From Benincasa hispida (lineage: Eukaryota; Streptophyta; Magnoliopsida; Cucurbitales; Cucurbitaceae): 64,000 nt of DNA. The notes beneath the pieces are model-generated. The model did no database searches and was not told the DNA's origin. It saw nothing but the letters and a program-made list of their open reading frames with translations. Both the position numbers and the translations under genes were made by a program. Positions 1 through 12,057 of the stretch are shown in pieces; the stretch's first letter is position 1, and each line of letters begins with the position of its first letter. The DNA is taken from the NCBI RefSeq assembly GCF_009727055.1, contig NC_052349.1, forward strand, positions 93,002,770 to 93,066,769. The letters are read 5' to 3'.

Positions 1-2631
1 GGTGTAATTTTCAAAATTCAATTGTATAAATTGATATTTATCTATAGAGATACATTCTAATTAAAAAAAAAAAAAAGACCATTTTATCTATTTTTTTTAA
101 AAGTACCTGTTTTAGCTTTTAAAAAAATTACAAAATTGGTCCAATAAACCCCAAATTGGAAGGTCTTTCCGATTTCTTAGTGGGACCCGTTGAAGAAAGA
201 CTGAATTTCAAACGGGATGTTTGGAGAAAGAGTGAGATATTGAGGTCTAATGAGTTATGAAGGTTAGAAAGTTAATGTATTTTTAAAGCTTACGGTGTAA
301 TGAGTTAATAAACTATAAAATTGATGGTTTTTTAGTAAAAGGATCCACAAACTCCGGATAAAACAAGGAGTGATCAAAAGGTGGAGTTCACAACTTTTTG
401 GACCAAACATATATAGAATTGTTTGATTTTATAATTATTAATTATTATTATTTTATTTTTTTATAGTAATGTTTGGATGACTAATTAGCAGGTTTAGCAC
501 AATGATGAGTTGACTAATGTAATACTAATTGTTATTTAGCTAAATCTAACATGATTGTATTACAAATTAGTACATATTTTTATTGGAAAGTTAAAAATCA
601 AAATATTTCCAAGATAAAAATTTAAATAGTTGTGTCCAAATTAATTGAAACAACACTATGTATGTTGTTTGAAAGATAAAACTCAAGGATAGAGTGATTT
701 GATTAACCATGGAAGGGTAAGAAAATCCCTTGTCAAGAGGAATACATGTTGTCTTATCCCTACGTAAAATACTAAAAGCTATGCTTTACTTTTCCATCTA
801 TATTTTGTTTTATTTTATTCATGTGTTTGACATTTGAGGTCCCGTTTGGTAATCTACCTTTTACCAATGATTTAAAAATTCAAGTAAAAATTTGGGAAGT
901 AAAAAAAGTAGTTTTCAAAAAGTTATTTTCGTTTTTGAAATTTGGCTAAAAATTCAATCATTATATTTAAAAACACACAAATCATGGTAAGAAATGTGGA
1001 TGAAATAGACTTAAATTTCAAAGACAAAAAATAAAAAGGGACTACTTTGCATTTAAAATAATTATTTGAGATATCAAGATGTTATTTATTCATTTATTTA
1101 TTTTATCTCTATAGTTAGAAAAAGTTACCTTTTTATTTAAGCTACAAATCTCCATATTCACTATTTTCTCCCAAAAAAAGGAAAAAAATAGAAAAAAAAT
1201 TGATCAAAGAATCACAAGTTATGTCTAGAAGAGAGGTATGTCATATATTGTTCTTTTTAATAAAAACTTGCAATTTAGGGGCTCCTTGCGAACATGCATT
1301 AAGAATATGTTACAACACCAAAATTATGTCTCTCATCTAATTCTCTTCTCTTCAATTCAATTCATAAAAACTCTTTTAATTCCTCTTTTTTCTTAAAAAA
1401 ATTGTTGGTAGATTTATGAGCTTGCTTTTTATTTATTGGCATTGAAATTTATCGATATCATCATATTTTCAAGGTTCTTTCATCATTTTGTTCTTCTTAG
1501 CTTCATATATATATATATATATATTATTGGTAAGAAACACTACCATGAATTTTGATATTTTACAATTTTATTTTGTGTCATAAAATATTTTAGGACCTCA
1601 AAAGTATCACTAGCCCTATATTATTTTGGGACGGGCATAATTTATTTCATTTCCCACTATTTTCCACCATTTCTTATTTTCTGCCCTTTTATACAAAATA
1701 TAACAATTACTATACATGACTTCATTTTTTAACACTACAACCAAGAGCCTGCCACCTATTTTTATCTGATCTCTTTTTAATTAATTTGAATTATGCAAAT
1801 TTTTGTGTGTTTTTCTTTATTAAGTAAATTTGATTACCATCCATATTTTTTTAATTTTTATTTATCAAAATTTTTTAAGATAATATTTAAATGCATCCCA
1901 AGATACATCCATCCTTATGCATTTCACTCCCATCACATACGAAAACAATAAATTAAAATATTTCAAAAAAGAAGTTAAAAGAATTTTCCATATAAAAATT
2001 ATGATTTTACAATTTAATTAGATGTACAAAGATTATGCAAGATTGGTGCAGTCCAGGATGCACCTAAGTTTTATTTATTTATTTATTTATTTTTTTTGTT
2101 CTTACCTAATTTGGTTAGAACAACCAAGGTGCTCGGGGATAAAAAAGTGGTTAAATTTACTTACCACTGTTGCTACGTTTTAGTAGTTATAGGAGTGGTT
2201 CGGTTTTTACAAATTTTCTTTTGCTTCGTAATCATTTTTGGGAATTAAAAGACACCGTAAGAGGCTCGAACAAGAAGCCTCTATTGTTGGGTTACTTGAT
2301 GAACAGTGTTGCAACACTGCGAGGCAGAAACCTCTGCTGTTTCATTTTTAGTTGTTGCATGCTTAATTTCTCTTCCAAATACAACCTAATTTTCACTCTA
2401 TTGATTCTAATAAATTTACAAACTCTTAATCACACATTAAGGGCCATAAACAATGAGTCAATTATAATGATTACAAAATAAATTAAAGGAAAATCTAATG
2501 CCAAAATTGTAGTATATACATATCAACACCCATTTTATATACCTTATGAAAATCACCCACCAAGTTAAAATTAATGTAAATTGAGTACTTAAATCATGAT
2601 CTGATATATATTGTTGGTATTGACATTAAAA
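1..2631. other. AT-rich gene-free DNA
   Basis: No gene is supported here. The stretch is AT-rich with many homopolymer runs, an (AT)n run near 1507-1524 and a TTTA repeat near 2080-2097. A 103-codon open frame at 2170-2481 has no recognisable domain and is probably chance. A MITE-like fragment at 835-1040 is listed separately. Confidence 0.6.
835..1040 (+). repeat. MITE-like fragment (hAT style)
   Basis: The block opens with GGTCCCGTTTGGTAATC, a terminal sequence style common in plant hAT-like MITEs. It continues with AT-rich sequence containing TTTTTGAAATTTGGCTAA. The matching right terminus (ACCAAACGGG) is missing, so this is a truncated copy. The assignment rests on remembered sequence style. 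Confidence 0.4.
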
Positions 2632-4126
2632 AAACGGAAGCAATTTAGTATATTAAGTACTCAACTATATCAATTTTAGTAAACAAGCAAGCAAGGTCAT
2701 TAACATAGATGAAAAATTTCAAGAATTACCTTTGAAGAATTCTTCAAATTTTTTAAAATCCAATTTGAATTTCCTTTTGAACACCTTGTAGACCACCACA
2801 AGATCTTCTTTACTATTCTCTTGATCCTTAGATTGGATGGTGGAATCCAAAATGAGTTGAATTTCAGGGAATTTTGAAGGATTAAATAGTTATGGTGCAT
2901 AGAAGATGAAGAACCCTTCTTCATCCATAGATCAGCTTGCATGCCCATATTTTCAGCAGATTAAAACCAAATTTTAATCATCCTCAACATGCATTTTTTG
3001 ATTGCATAACAAAGTGACACCCAAACATTTAAAGATTGAGTGGAATTTGAAGGTGTATTGTGTAGTGGAAGAAGTGGAAAAACCTATTTTCTTCCTATTT
3101 AATTCAAAAATTCAAAATTTTAATTGATTTCCATAAAATTAATTAAAATTGAATTTTTTATTTAAATATTTGAATTTCATAAACTCAATATTCAATATTA
3201 AAATTAATTAAACTTAATTTTAATTTTAAATAATTAATTAAACAACTTTAATTAATTAAATTAACTTAATATCTAATATTAAATTAATATTACACCAATT
3301 CTAAACATGAATCCTTATTCATGTTTTTAATATTTAAACCAAATATAAATATTATTCAACTCTCCAATTTGTTTAATTCAATAATTAAACTTTTAATTAT
3401 ACCATATATAACTAAAATTCCCTGAATTCGAATTTGAACATTTCAAATACTCTCATCACACTATTCTAAGGTTTAATCCATTTATGAGCTACTAGAGGAA
3501 CCTAATAGACCTACAGATCATGAGTTTCAACGATCTGAGATTAATTGGTTAAATTCTTTTAATCGAATTAATCAACATTTGTAAACTATTGGGTTACTCC
3601 ACTAAAGTCTAGTAGTTACATTTTCCTCACTGTAGATATTTTCTGTCCACTTGATTTAACCATGACTAGTAAGTCGATCTTTCATAGGTTGTTCATATTA
3701 ACAGCTGGTCAAAATTACTATTTTACTCCTTTAATACATCATGCTCCTTAAGTCTCCACTGATCCACTAATGAATAATTGGTTTATGGTCCTACTAATAA
3801 ACCGAGTCCCTCTCAATCATAGAGAGGGTGGAGCCGCTTGTTCAAGACTAGGAGTCAATATTTAAGGAAACAATTTATCTACTATCCCTGAAAATGGGTA
3901 GGAATGAATTCCATCTTGCAGGATTATGTCCCCAACTATTTATCCGGTCTTACCGCTAAAATGGGAGGCTTATTGAACGGCGATGTTGAGCCACTCTCAC
4001 TCATGAAGATTAAAGGATAATCTCGAATAAACAGAAGTTCATAGTTAGCTCAGGATTGAGATCAAGTTACCTTAGGTCATCGCGTTAAAATAGTCAGTTT
4101 TAACAGTAAACGATGTGTTATTACAA
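2632..4126 (-). mobile_element. Truncated Copia-type LTR (family C), minus strand
   Basis: The reverse complement aligns with the family C solo LTRs at 45342-48979 and 58923-60855. Shared landmarks are the GAGGATAGTAGGGAAGACC-type segment near the 3' end, the block about a TSD-like regulatory AT stretch, and the segment with GACTATTT before the GATGACC block. The LTR 3' end lies near 2632 (degenerate GGAAGC). Its 5' part stops abruptly near 4126 at a junction with a different, plus-strand LTR end. No TSD was found, as expected for a rearranged copy. Confidence 0.6.
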
Positions 4127-4129
4127 GCA

Positions 4130-4609
4130 GTGAAAAACAACTTCAAAGGTTGTTAAAATTAGTTATACAAGCTATCTATAAATACATCTGTAAACTATTT
4201 ATACATTCAAGAGAGAAAAAATAGTTTGAGAGATAGATAGATACAGAAAACAAAACTCATCTTGTAATACTCTTTGTAGCTCCCCGATCAAAGAAAATTA
4301 TCAGCTTCTCCCGTAGATGTAGGCTTCCTTTGGCCAAACCACGTAAAATTCTTGGTGTTCTTCTTCTTCGCTTCATCTTCTTTACCTTCTTGATCGTTTA
4401 CTTTGGCACTCCATCGTTAAGAAGAATTTCGGTAGCATTTTCCCTCTGTTTTTCCCTTTTCTCTCTCGGTTTCGTCTGCAAGAAAGAAGATTAGGGTTAA
4501 TCATTAAAGCTCCTTTAATTCTTTGAGTGCTTGAAGTAAATCATGGCCATCAACGTGTAGGGTGAAGATTATTCTTCATGAGGATTGTACTTTTATCACA
4601 CAGTTTTTG
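4130..4609 (+). mobile_element. Copia LTR 3' end fragment, copy 1
   Basis: This is the R-U5 style end of a Copia LTR. It has CTTGTAATACTCTTTGTAGC, then ATCAAAGAAAATTATCAGC, CTCCCGTAGATGTAGGC and AACCACGTAAAATTCTTGG, a series well known from Tnt1/Tork-like LTRs. A weak primer-site-like GTGGTATTGC follows at 4630. No internal coding region follows because the sequence runs into the second duplicated unit. Confidence 0.65.
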
Positions 4610-4874
4610 TTTCAGCTCAAATTTACCAGTGGTATTGCTGAAAATGGGTAGGAATGAAATCCATCTTGCAGGATTATGTCCCCAACTATTTACCCGGTCT
4701 TACCCCTAAAATGGGAGGCTTATTAAGTGACGATGTTGAACCACTCTCACCCATGAAGATTAAAGGACAATCTCGAATAAACAGAAGTTCATAGTTAGCT
4801 CAAGATTCAGATCGAGTTACCTTGGGTCATCGAGTTAAAATAATAAGTTTTAACAGTAAACGATGTGTTATTAC

Positions 4875-5361
4875 AAGCAGTGAAAAACAACTTCAAAGGT
4901 TGTTAAAATTAGTTATACAAGCTGTCTATAAATACATCTGTACACTACTTGTATATTCAAGAGAGAAAAAATAGTTTGAGAGATAGATATATACAGAAAA
5001 AAAAAAAACTCATCTTGTAATACTCTTTGTAGCTCCCCGATCAAAGAAAATTATCAGCTTCTCCCATGGATGTAGGCTTCCTTTGGCCGAACCACATAAA
5101 ATTCTTGGTGTTCTTCTTCTTCCCTTCATCTTCTTTACCTTTTTGATCGTTTACTTTGGCACTCCATCGTTAATAAGAATTTCTGTAGCATTTTCCATTT
5201 TTTTTCCCTTTTCTCTCTCGGTTTCGTCTGCAAGAAAGAAGATTAGGGTTAATCATTAAAGCTCCTTTAATTCTTTGAGTGCTTGAAGTAAATCGTGGCC
5301 ATCAATGCGTAGGGTGACGATTATTCTTCACAAGGATTGTGCTTTTAGCACACAGTTTTTG
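4875..5361 (+). mobile_element. Copia LTR 3' end fragment, copy 2
   Basis: Second copy of the LTR end at 4130-4609, inside the second unit of the 750-bp duplication. It keeps the better version of the conserved block (CTCCCATGGATGTAGGC, CCGAACCACATAAAATTC). After 5361 the sequence departs from copy 1. Confidence 0.65.
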
Positions 5362-5404
5362 ATTTTAATCACATATTTTTATTTTATTTAAAAAAATTAT
5401 AACA

Positions 5405-5545
5405 GATCTTTAATGTTGATTTTAAACCGACATTGTAGCCTCATCTTTGATAATATCATTTTAAAACCGACATGAAAGATTTGTTTTTTTAACAAATCGA
5501 CAATATACATCTGTATTTAGTTTTTCAACTGACATCAAAGGCCAT
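5405..5545. repeat. Four spaced AACCGACAT-like units
   Basis: Four variants of one short unit follow each other about every 40 bases: TAAACCGACATTG, AAAACCGACATGAAAG, AAATCGACAATA and CAACTGACATCAAAGG. Spaced subterminal repeats of this kind are typical of CACTA transposon ends. No CACTA terminus or 3-bp TSD was found, so this is at most a fragment. Confidence 0.35.
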
Positions 5546-5884
5546 ATTTTTTTTAAGTGAATATTAGTTTAAAAAAATTATAATAAACCTTTATAAAATT
5601 ATCTATCTAAAAATAAAATGAAATTTGAAATATTTATGAATTTTTAAAAATAAACTAAGCTAAAACAGTTACCTTTCCTAATCCTAATTTTTTTTTATGA
5701 ATTGTTCCTAAAACAATTTATTAAAAACTAAAAAGATATTTATACATTTGTATATGTATATTATGTATATATATGTGATCGTGTTGTCCCAGATGACTAT
5801 GACCTTTATGTTCACAATCACAAATTACTAAGATTTAATGGTTAAAAAAACAATTCAAGATTCTGGGAAGGTAGTATGATAAGG

Positions 5885-6105
5885 CTTGAAATTCTTCTGT
5901 CGTTTATCAAATGGCAGCTTAATCGTATAGACGAAGTTCCAAGAACTAAATGATAGTTCAATTATGTAAACGATAGGATGAAGCGCTAGACGATCGTGTA
6001 GATGACAGTTGACTGGAGCTAGACGATCGTATAGATGATAGCTAAAGAACTAAGTGATCGTATAGACGATTGGATGTGGAGCAAAACGATCGAGTACATT
6101 CCATC
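5885..6105. repeat. CGATCG word cluster outside a recognised LTR
   Basis: At least three CGATCG cores lie here, in AGACGATCGTGTAGATG, AGACGATCGTATAGATG and AAACGATCGAG. Degenerate relatives include TAATCGTATAGACGA, AACGATAGG, GTGATCGTATAGACGATTGG. The same vocabulary is found inside the Copia LTRs further right. I could not align the flanks of this cluster with any of those LTRs. Confidence 0.7.
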
Positions 6106-8001
6106 CTATAAATATCAAAGAAATTTCTACCATTTAATTCTTTATTAAAATTTAAATATTCTTTATTCCTTTTTTTTCTTCTACAAAATTGTAACTTAGG
6201 AAAAAAAAAAAAGAAAGATTAAGACAATTATCCTATTTTAACATCATTATCTCACAATTGTACAAAATATTTGATTTTTTTCAAATCCAAATTTCAACTT
6301 ATCTTTTTTTTTTTACCAAAATAACCTTATAACTATTTCTCTCTCTTCAATTAATTAACCATTAAACATTTAATGATTTTCTTCCTTATAATTATAATTC
6401 CACCTTAATTAATATTTAAATATAGAATTTTCGTTAGTCATTTCTCAACCTAGAATATTTTTCAAAAAATTCATTTTTATTTAAACAACAACAATTATTA
6501 AAAATATACCTAAAAAATTATTTTGAATGATTGTTAAACATTTAAAATTTTTCAAAATAATATATTTTTAAATTAAATATTTAAAAATACATTCCAAATA
6601 TACTCTTAATCCGATTCATTTACTATTAAAATTAGGAATAAAATCCACCAATCTTTCATTGCGATTTTTATCCTTCCTTCATGTTTACGTAATCTTCTTC
6701 ATATTTTTCTCCATTTTTAAAACCAAATTCGAACAAATAACAAGAACGTCAATTTTTTCGTTCTTCACATTATTTCAGTTGCCATTTTATTTTTCAATTT
6801 TTGATAATCCATTTTCGTTCTTCACATTGCATTTTATAGTTTGGGGTGATTCTATGATCGTGATGGCTCCATTTCTTGTTATCATATCTTGATATTCTCT
6901 TTTTTATTTTATCTTTTCAAATTGAGATTTTTAAGTATATGTTATATATATTACTATTATATTGAAAAATTTAAACATACATCGCCTATACCACAATTTA
7001 TTTTTGGTGTATCTACAAATATACTAGAAAATATAAACATACATCTTATATATTGTTTGATATATAAGACTATATACTATACAAATTGTATGCACTTACT
7101 AATATACCCTAATTTATTTCTAGAAAATTCACATATATCGAATATATTGTATCGTATATATCAAATAATTCCATTTTTGTTTTGTGAGGGAAACGATTTC
7201 GAATTTTTTGAAAAACTTGCATTACTTAGCTTTTGAAAGAACATCGTTTTGAAAATTTCGTAATTACGAGAAATTTTTCTTACATGTGTCTTTTGTTATT
7301 AATATTCTAAAAAAACTAAATGGTAAAGTGGGTTGAAAAAATAAATTAGGTCTGACTTTTGTATAAAACAATAGTCAATTAGATTATCAATATAAAAAAT
7401 AAGAAAATTTAGATAATTATGCAATTAAACCTATATATTTAGGTTATATGTGTAGAAAGCCCTTAAAAATATAAGTGAAAATTCAAAATTCAGACTTGAG
7501 TCAAAGTATATATTTATGTTGTTGGAACTATATTTATTTGAGGTAAATTGTGACTTATTTATGATTTCATTTGTTTAGCACCATAGTAGACAAATGTATA
7601 CATTATCATAAAAGTAGATGTTGGATCTCCTTACTAACTTCTTTTCCTAGACAAATGAGCATAATAGAATTATGATAAAATTTTTACTTTTTATTATATG
7701 TAACAGATGATCTATAAGTAGAAGTTTAGTTTTAGTTATCATGTTGGGAAAATACCTTCTAGATCTCTAGGTTTTTAAGAATAGGTGCATTTAGTCTTTG
7801 ATGTTTCAAATTCGTCATTTTAGTCCTAGGTTTAGATGAATCTCACAACGAGTTGACAGTGTACAAAACACGGTTACGTAAAACCAAGCATGTACAAAAG
7901 TACCACAAAAGCTCACGAATGTACTCACAAATTGGGCTCCAAAGACCCAACTTATCTGGGATTCAAAAAAGTTTTACCATGAATTTCAACTTAGGAGTGT
8001 G
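6106..8001. other. AT-rich gene-free DNA
   Basis: Very AT-rich sequence. Two open frames (6659-6892 and 6889-7236) are rich in F, I, Y and L, as expected of random AT-rich DNA, and show no domain. A short stretch near 7010-7080 (ATATTGTTTGATATATAAGAC) resembles one near 22260-22300 and is probably a dispersed repeat. Confidence 0.6.
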
Positions 8002-8109
8002 GATTAATGTTGAGTGTGGGTTTTAGCTCGAAGAAATAAGCCAAAAATTATAAAAGATTAATGTTGAGTGTGGGTTTTAGCATGAAGAAATAAGCCAAAA
8101 ATTATAAAA
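8002..8109. repeat. 54-bp tandem duplication
   Basis: Two direct copies of a 54-bp unit starting GATTAATGTTGAGTGTGGG (8002 and 8056). They differ only by a few bases (GCTCGAAG against GCATGAAG). Near-identity suggests a recent slippage or recombination event. Confidence 0.9.
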
Positions 8110-8249
8110 AAGATAACATAAAGATAAGATAATAATGGATGGGATAAGATTTGATCCTAAATTATCTGGGATCAGAAAACTCATATTCTAGTCCTAGTAG
8201 GGCTAAGTTAGAGTTAGAAGCATTTAAGAACTTCTTCTTATTTATTATA

Positions 8250-9625
8250 TGTTGGATCGATATGGCAACCCTAGAGGGGATGAATAGGGTTTAATTAAAC
8301 TTTTTTTTCTAAATTAACCCAATTAAACTAATTAATACACTTTTTATAAATAATAAGAAAAATTCAATTTATGCAACAAATAAGATGACAAAAATGTGAT
8401 AATTTAATTCTATCAAATTTTAGCAAATAAATAAGAACAAATTAAAACATACAATAAATTGTTTAAATTAATTGCAAAAATAAAAAGGAAAGAGTTAAAG
8501 AAGACACCGTAATTTTTATAGTGGTTCGGTCAAACTTGACCTACTCCACTCCCCAAGCACCTCTTGGAAATTTGAATAAAATATTTTCGACTCTTTCCAC
8601 GAATTAGAGCCCAACCGTTACACCACCGCTCCTTTTACGGGTTCAAGAGCAAACTCAATCCTTTCCACGGTTTAGGATCAAACCGTTACAAATGTTGGAA
8701 TTTTTTAAGAACACAATATAACTCTCCCTAGAGTGGATTTACAAGTTTAAGCACTAATAAATTTATTCTCACAATACAATAACACTCTCTCAAGAATAAG
8801 ATGAAAAAAAAATTGGGAAAAAAAATTGGGAACTTAGAGAGAGCAACAATGGAACTTTTGAGTTTTAGAGGATTATGAAATGTAAAATTTATTGGTTTAA
8901 AATTTGGAGAGAAAGATGGTTTATATAGAGATGGAAAAATTTTTAGAAACCACAATTAATTTGGACCATTGGATTTTGGAAAAGAAAAATCAATGGTGGA
9001 GATTTTAAACTAAACTAGTCGTTAGATATAAACAAAATATAATATTAAATTCATTTTTTTTAAAATTAATCCAAAAATATAAAAAAAACATACAATGTGT
9101 CAAAAACTAGCCGTTACACACAAATATAAAATAATATTAAATTCATTTTCTTTTTAAATTCATTCTTTTTAAAGTCAATCCAAAAATAAAAAACATACTA
9201 TATGTAAAAAAATTAGCCGTTAGACACAAACATAAAATAATATTAAATTTATTTTTCTTTTAAATTTCTTTTAAATTTCAATTTTTTTATTTTAAATCAA
9301 TCCAAAAATCAAAAGTCCATCATATGTTAATCTCTTAATGATCCACCATTCAACCTGCCACACGTCTACATGCAAATGGTCTGGTTATGCCACGTCATCC
9401 ACCATGGTATTTTTTCTATAGACTTGTTTCGGTCATATGTCTTCGTTTTAGCTCCGATTTGAGTGATTCAAGAGGTGTTGGAATCGTTGTTCTGAGCTCT
9501 ACACTATGGACATATTAAAACACTAAAATTTTCAGTAATTAAAATATAGTTTGTTATCATTAAAACATTGATTAATTAATTAATTAAAATTAATTAATTT
9601 GATATTAAGGGCCAAAAAACCAACA
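8250..9625. mobile_element. Solo LTR (TGTTGG...CCAACA), TSD TTATA
   Basis: The 1376-bp element begins TGTTGGATCGATATGG and ends AAAAAACCAACA, a perfect 6-bp terminal inverted repeat with TG/CA ends. Exact 5-bp target duplications TTATA lie at 8245-8249 and 9626-9630. No primer site, polypurine tract or coding region lies inside, so this is a solo LTR. The opening phrase with CCCTAGAGGGGATGAATAGGG is a widespread plant LTR style. I cannot assign the family; a SIRE-like Copia origin is only a guess. The AT-rich TSD makes chance agreement somewhat easier than for the other elements. Confidence 0.8.
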
Positions 9626-11518
9626 TTATATAGTTCTCTGACTTAGGCATCAAAACTCTTTTTCTTTGTTTTGCAGGTTCCTTTACTCCTAAATTATAAA
9701 TTTACCGTTGTTGCCACGTGAATGTCAGGAAAGCTTTTTCTGGGCCAAAATTTGGCATCAACCGTGTTTTTTTCTTACTTTATTTCCTTTACTTGTTTTT
9801 TGTAATATTTTTTAGTATTTTTATTAAACAAAATAGTTCTTGTTAAAATATTTATTTTTTAAAAAGTTATCCAATTTTTAAATTCATATGAAAAGTTTAC
9901 ATTCTATCAAAAAAAAAAAAATTGAAATTTTGTTTAAAAATTTTCATCCCATCTTGATAGAAGTAGATAAAAAATAATGTTTGGTGAAATAATTTAACCT
10001 TAAGATAAACATACTTTTTAAATTACAAAAGATTGCACTACATACTCCTAAATTAATAACTTGGCCTTGGCTTACATCTCAAACGAGGCTTACTAACCCA
10101 AACTAAATAGCTCTGTACCCAAACACAAACTTCTAATTTTTCTAATCTATTAACTTCATACGTCAAATTCAAAACACAACCTTTAAAGAGGTGTTTGAAC
10201 CCCAATTTCAATTACAATAGTTGGTATTTTTAACTATAATTAATTATTATATTACTATTTCAAATTTCTTTTGTTATCGTGTTTATTATTTCCTGTTTAT
10301 TCTCTCTTTTCATATTTGTTATAATATTGAAATAATTTGATCCAACTCGGAGTCTATAAAAATCACTAAATGACGGTTTGTTAGCCTAATCTAAGTTAGG
10401 TTGGGTTGGTAAAAAAAAAAATTGGACCCGTATTTGTTGCACTAATAAAAATAAAATGGTGGGTTTAATAACTCACCATTTTATCACTCTCACTCTCACT
10501 CGGCTTCCCACTCGTTTTCATTACTCTCCTAACTCCCTTAATTACTTTGTCATTTTTCTCTCTCATGTTTCTCTTCACATTTACTCCTCTTTTCTCAAAT
10601 TCTCTTTTCTTTCGTCGTCTGGTTTGTCTTTCTCATATTCTTTTTTCTTTCCCTATCTGGCTCGTATGAGTTTTATTTTCCCTTTTTTTCCTCAACTTCT
10701 CTTTCTCTTTTTTTGATTTTCTTTCCATGGTTGTTTTTTTAGATCTACTAGATATGAACTATTTTTTGTTTTGTAGATCTTACTAATTCTTCTTCTTCTA
10801 TTTCATTTTTTTTTACTTAGATCTATTTTTTTTAGATTTATGTTATGGGTTTCGATCTATATGTTCGCATTTTGATTCCCTTATGTTTTGTTCTTCTTTA
10901 CATTAGACAACCGTTGTAAAAATTTTTGGGTGCTTCAAGTAATTGAGGGTTAAAAAGTGATTGTCAGACAGAAGAAAAACTGTTTATTTTATTAAAATAT
11001 GACATGTATTGTGGTGGAAAAATATAATTGTTTTGCAATTGAGTGTTCAAAATATGTTACATTTCCAAAAAGAGAAAAAAAACGTTTTCCAATTTTTAAG
11101 ATAATTCAGTATTCATGTTTGAGTGTTAAGTACTTGTATTTAGTTATAATTTATTTGGAATATGTTTGATGTTTAGAAATGAAGAAAAAAATATGTTATG
11201 TAATTGAATATTCAAAAATTAGAATTCAAAATTTTGTATTTATTATAGGAATACTTTGTAGAGAATTTATCATGTTTTGAGAATAGAAAACAATAGAAGG
11301 TTTTTTAATTTTTATCTTAAAAAAATTAGGAAAATATGTATAATTCAACTTTGCACACCAAATAAAGATGGAACTCGACTCAACACAACACTCCAAACAC
11401 GGGATAATAATTTAACAACTCAATTCAACTATATACCATAAACAAAGATTCAAAGCAGCTCAAAAACATTTCACTATCGACTCAGAAGTAAGTTAGAATT
11501 TCGCCCTCCCACTTACCA
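9626..11518. other. Gene-free DNA upstream of the IRX10-like gene
   Basis: AT-rich sequence with no supported gene. A pyrimidine-rich tract at 10480-10720 starts with CACTCTCACTCTCACTCGG and is followed by several AGATCT words (10740-10830), which looks like a plant leader. No downstream coding exon for it is visible, so it may be a remnant or chance. An ACCAAAT word at 11357-11363 fits the secondary-wall MYB (SMRE) consensus, but such 7-mers are common by chance. Confidence 0.5.
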
Positions 11519-11527
11519 CATATATAG
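11519..11527 (+). promoter_or_regulatory. Candidate TATA box of the IRX10-like gene
   Basis: CATATATAG lies about 540 bases upstream of the start codon and is followed by purine-rich sequence (GGGAGGAAGAAG). If used, transcription would start near 11550 and the leader would be about 500 nt. A second candidate, TTTATAATC near 11837, would give a leader below 200 nt and would avoid the long upstream reading frame. Confidence 0.4.
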
Positions 11528-11599
11528 GGAGGAAGAAGAAGAAGGGAAAAAAAAATTAATTGGGCGGGGAATTGATACAGAAAGCAGACCTGCCGAAGG

Positions 11600-12049
11600 T
11601 TGAGAGTCCATTTTCTCAGAGCAAGAAAAACGGTTTTCGCTCTTAAGCCATCTTCCATGGCTTATGAGAGATTTAGACTTTGTAGCGACCTACTCCGTTC
11701 GAACTCTACTAATTTCTTCAACTCTTGCCCATGGAAGATTCTCCATTCTTGCTGTAATTTCACTGTTCTTTACCAAATCAACATATGCCTTCTCTGTTTC
11801 TTCAAGCAATTCCCTCTCCCTCTCTCTCCCTTTGTCTTTATAATCTTCATTTTTCCCATTCCGTCTCTCAACCTAATTTCTAAGAAACCCCTTGTCCTTT
11901 CAACAACCTCCCTTTCGACGTCCCAACCATTTGCTTTCCTAGTTCTTCAAATACACTCTGCTCTTTGTCCGCTTCTTCACTGGAAAACCCAAAATCCATT
12001 TGGGTTTTTGCTTCTTTCATTACTCCAACCCTCTGATTTGGGTTCTTGA
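11600..12049 (+). other. Long upstream open reading frame in the presumed leader
   Basis: A 149-codon frame opens at 11600 and closes 8 bases before the IRX10-like start codon at 12058, in a different phase. The peptide is rich in S, F, L and P, with no domain I recognise. If the transcript starts near 11550 this frame would hinder translation of the main protein. More likely the real start lies further downstream or a leader intron removes it. I do not call it a gene. Confidence 0.3.
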
Positions 12050-12057
12050 AGTCGGCG

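Larger units (their letters stand above)
3888..5361. repeat. 750-bp tandem duplication spanning an LTR-LTR junction
   Basis: Positions 3888-4637 and 4638-5361 are two direct copies with period 750. Both begin CTGAAAATGGGTAGGAATGAA and both reach ACACAGTTTTTG (4609 and 5361). Each copy contains the same junction between a minus-strand family C LTR fragment and a plus-strand Copia LTR end, so the duplication happened after that junction formed. The copies differ by scattered substitutions and small indels, so this looks like a real old duplication rather than an assembly echo. Confidence 0.85.

Noticed and set aside
6659..7236. Two consecutive open frames as possible membrane proteins
   Set aside because: They are F/I/Y/L-rich because the DNA is AT-rich. 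There is no domain, no codon signature and no neighbouring exon.
10456..10716. Small protein gene in the pyrimidine-rich tract
   Set aside because: The composition (S, F, L) follows directly from the CT-rich tract and no homologous feature is recognisable.
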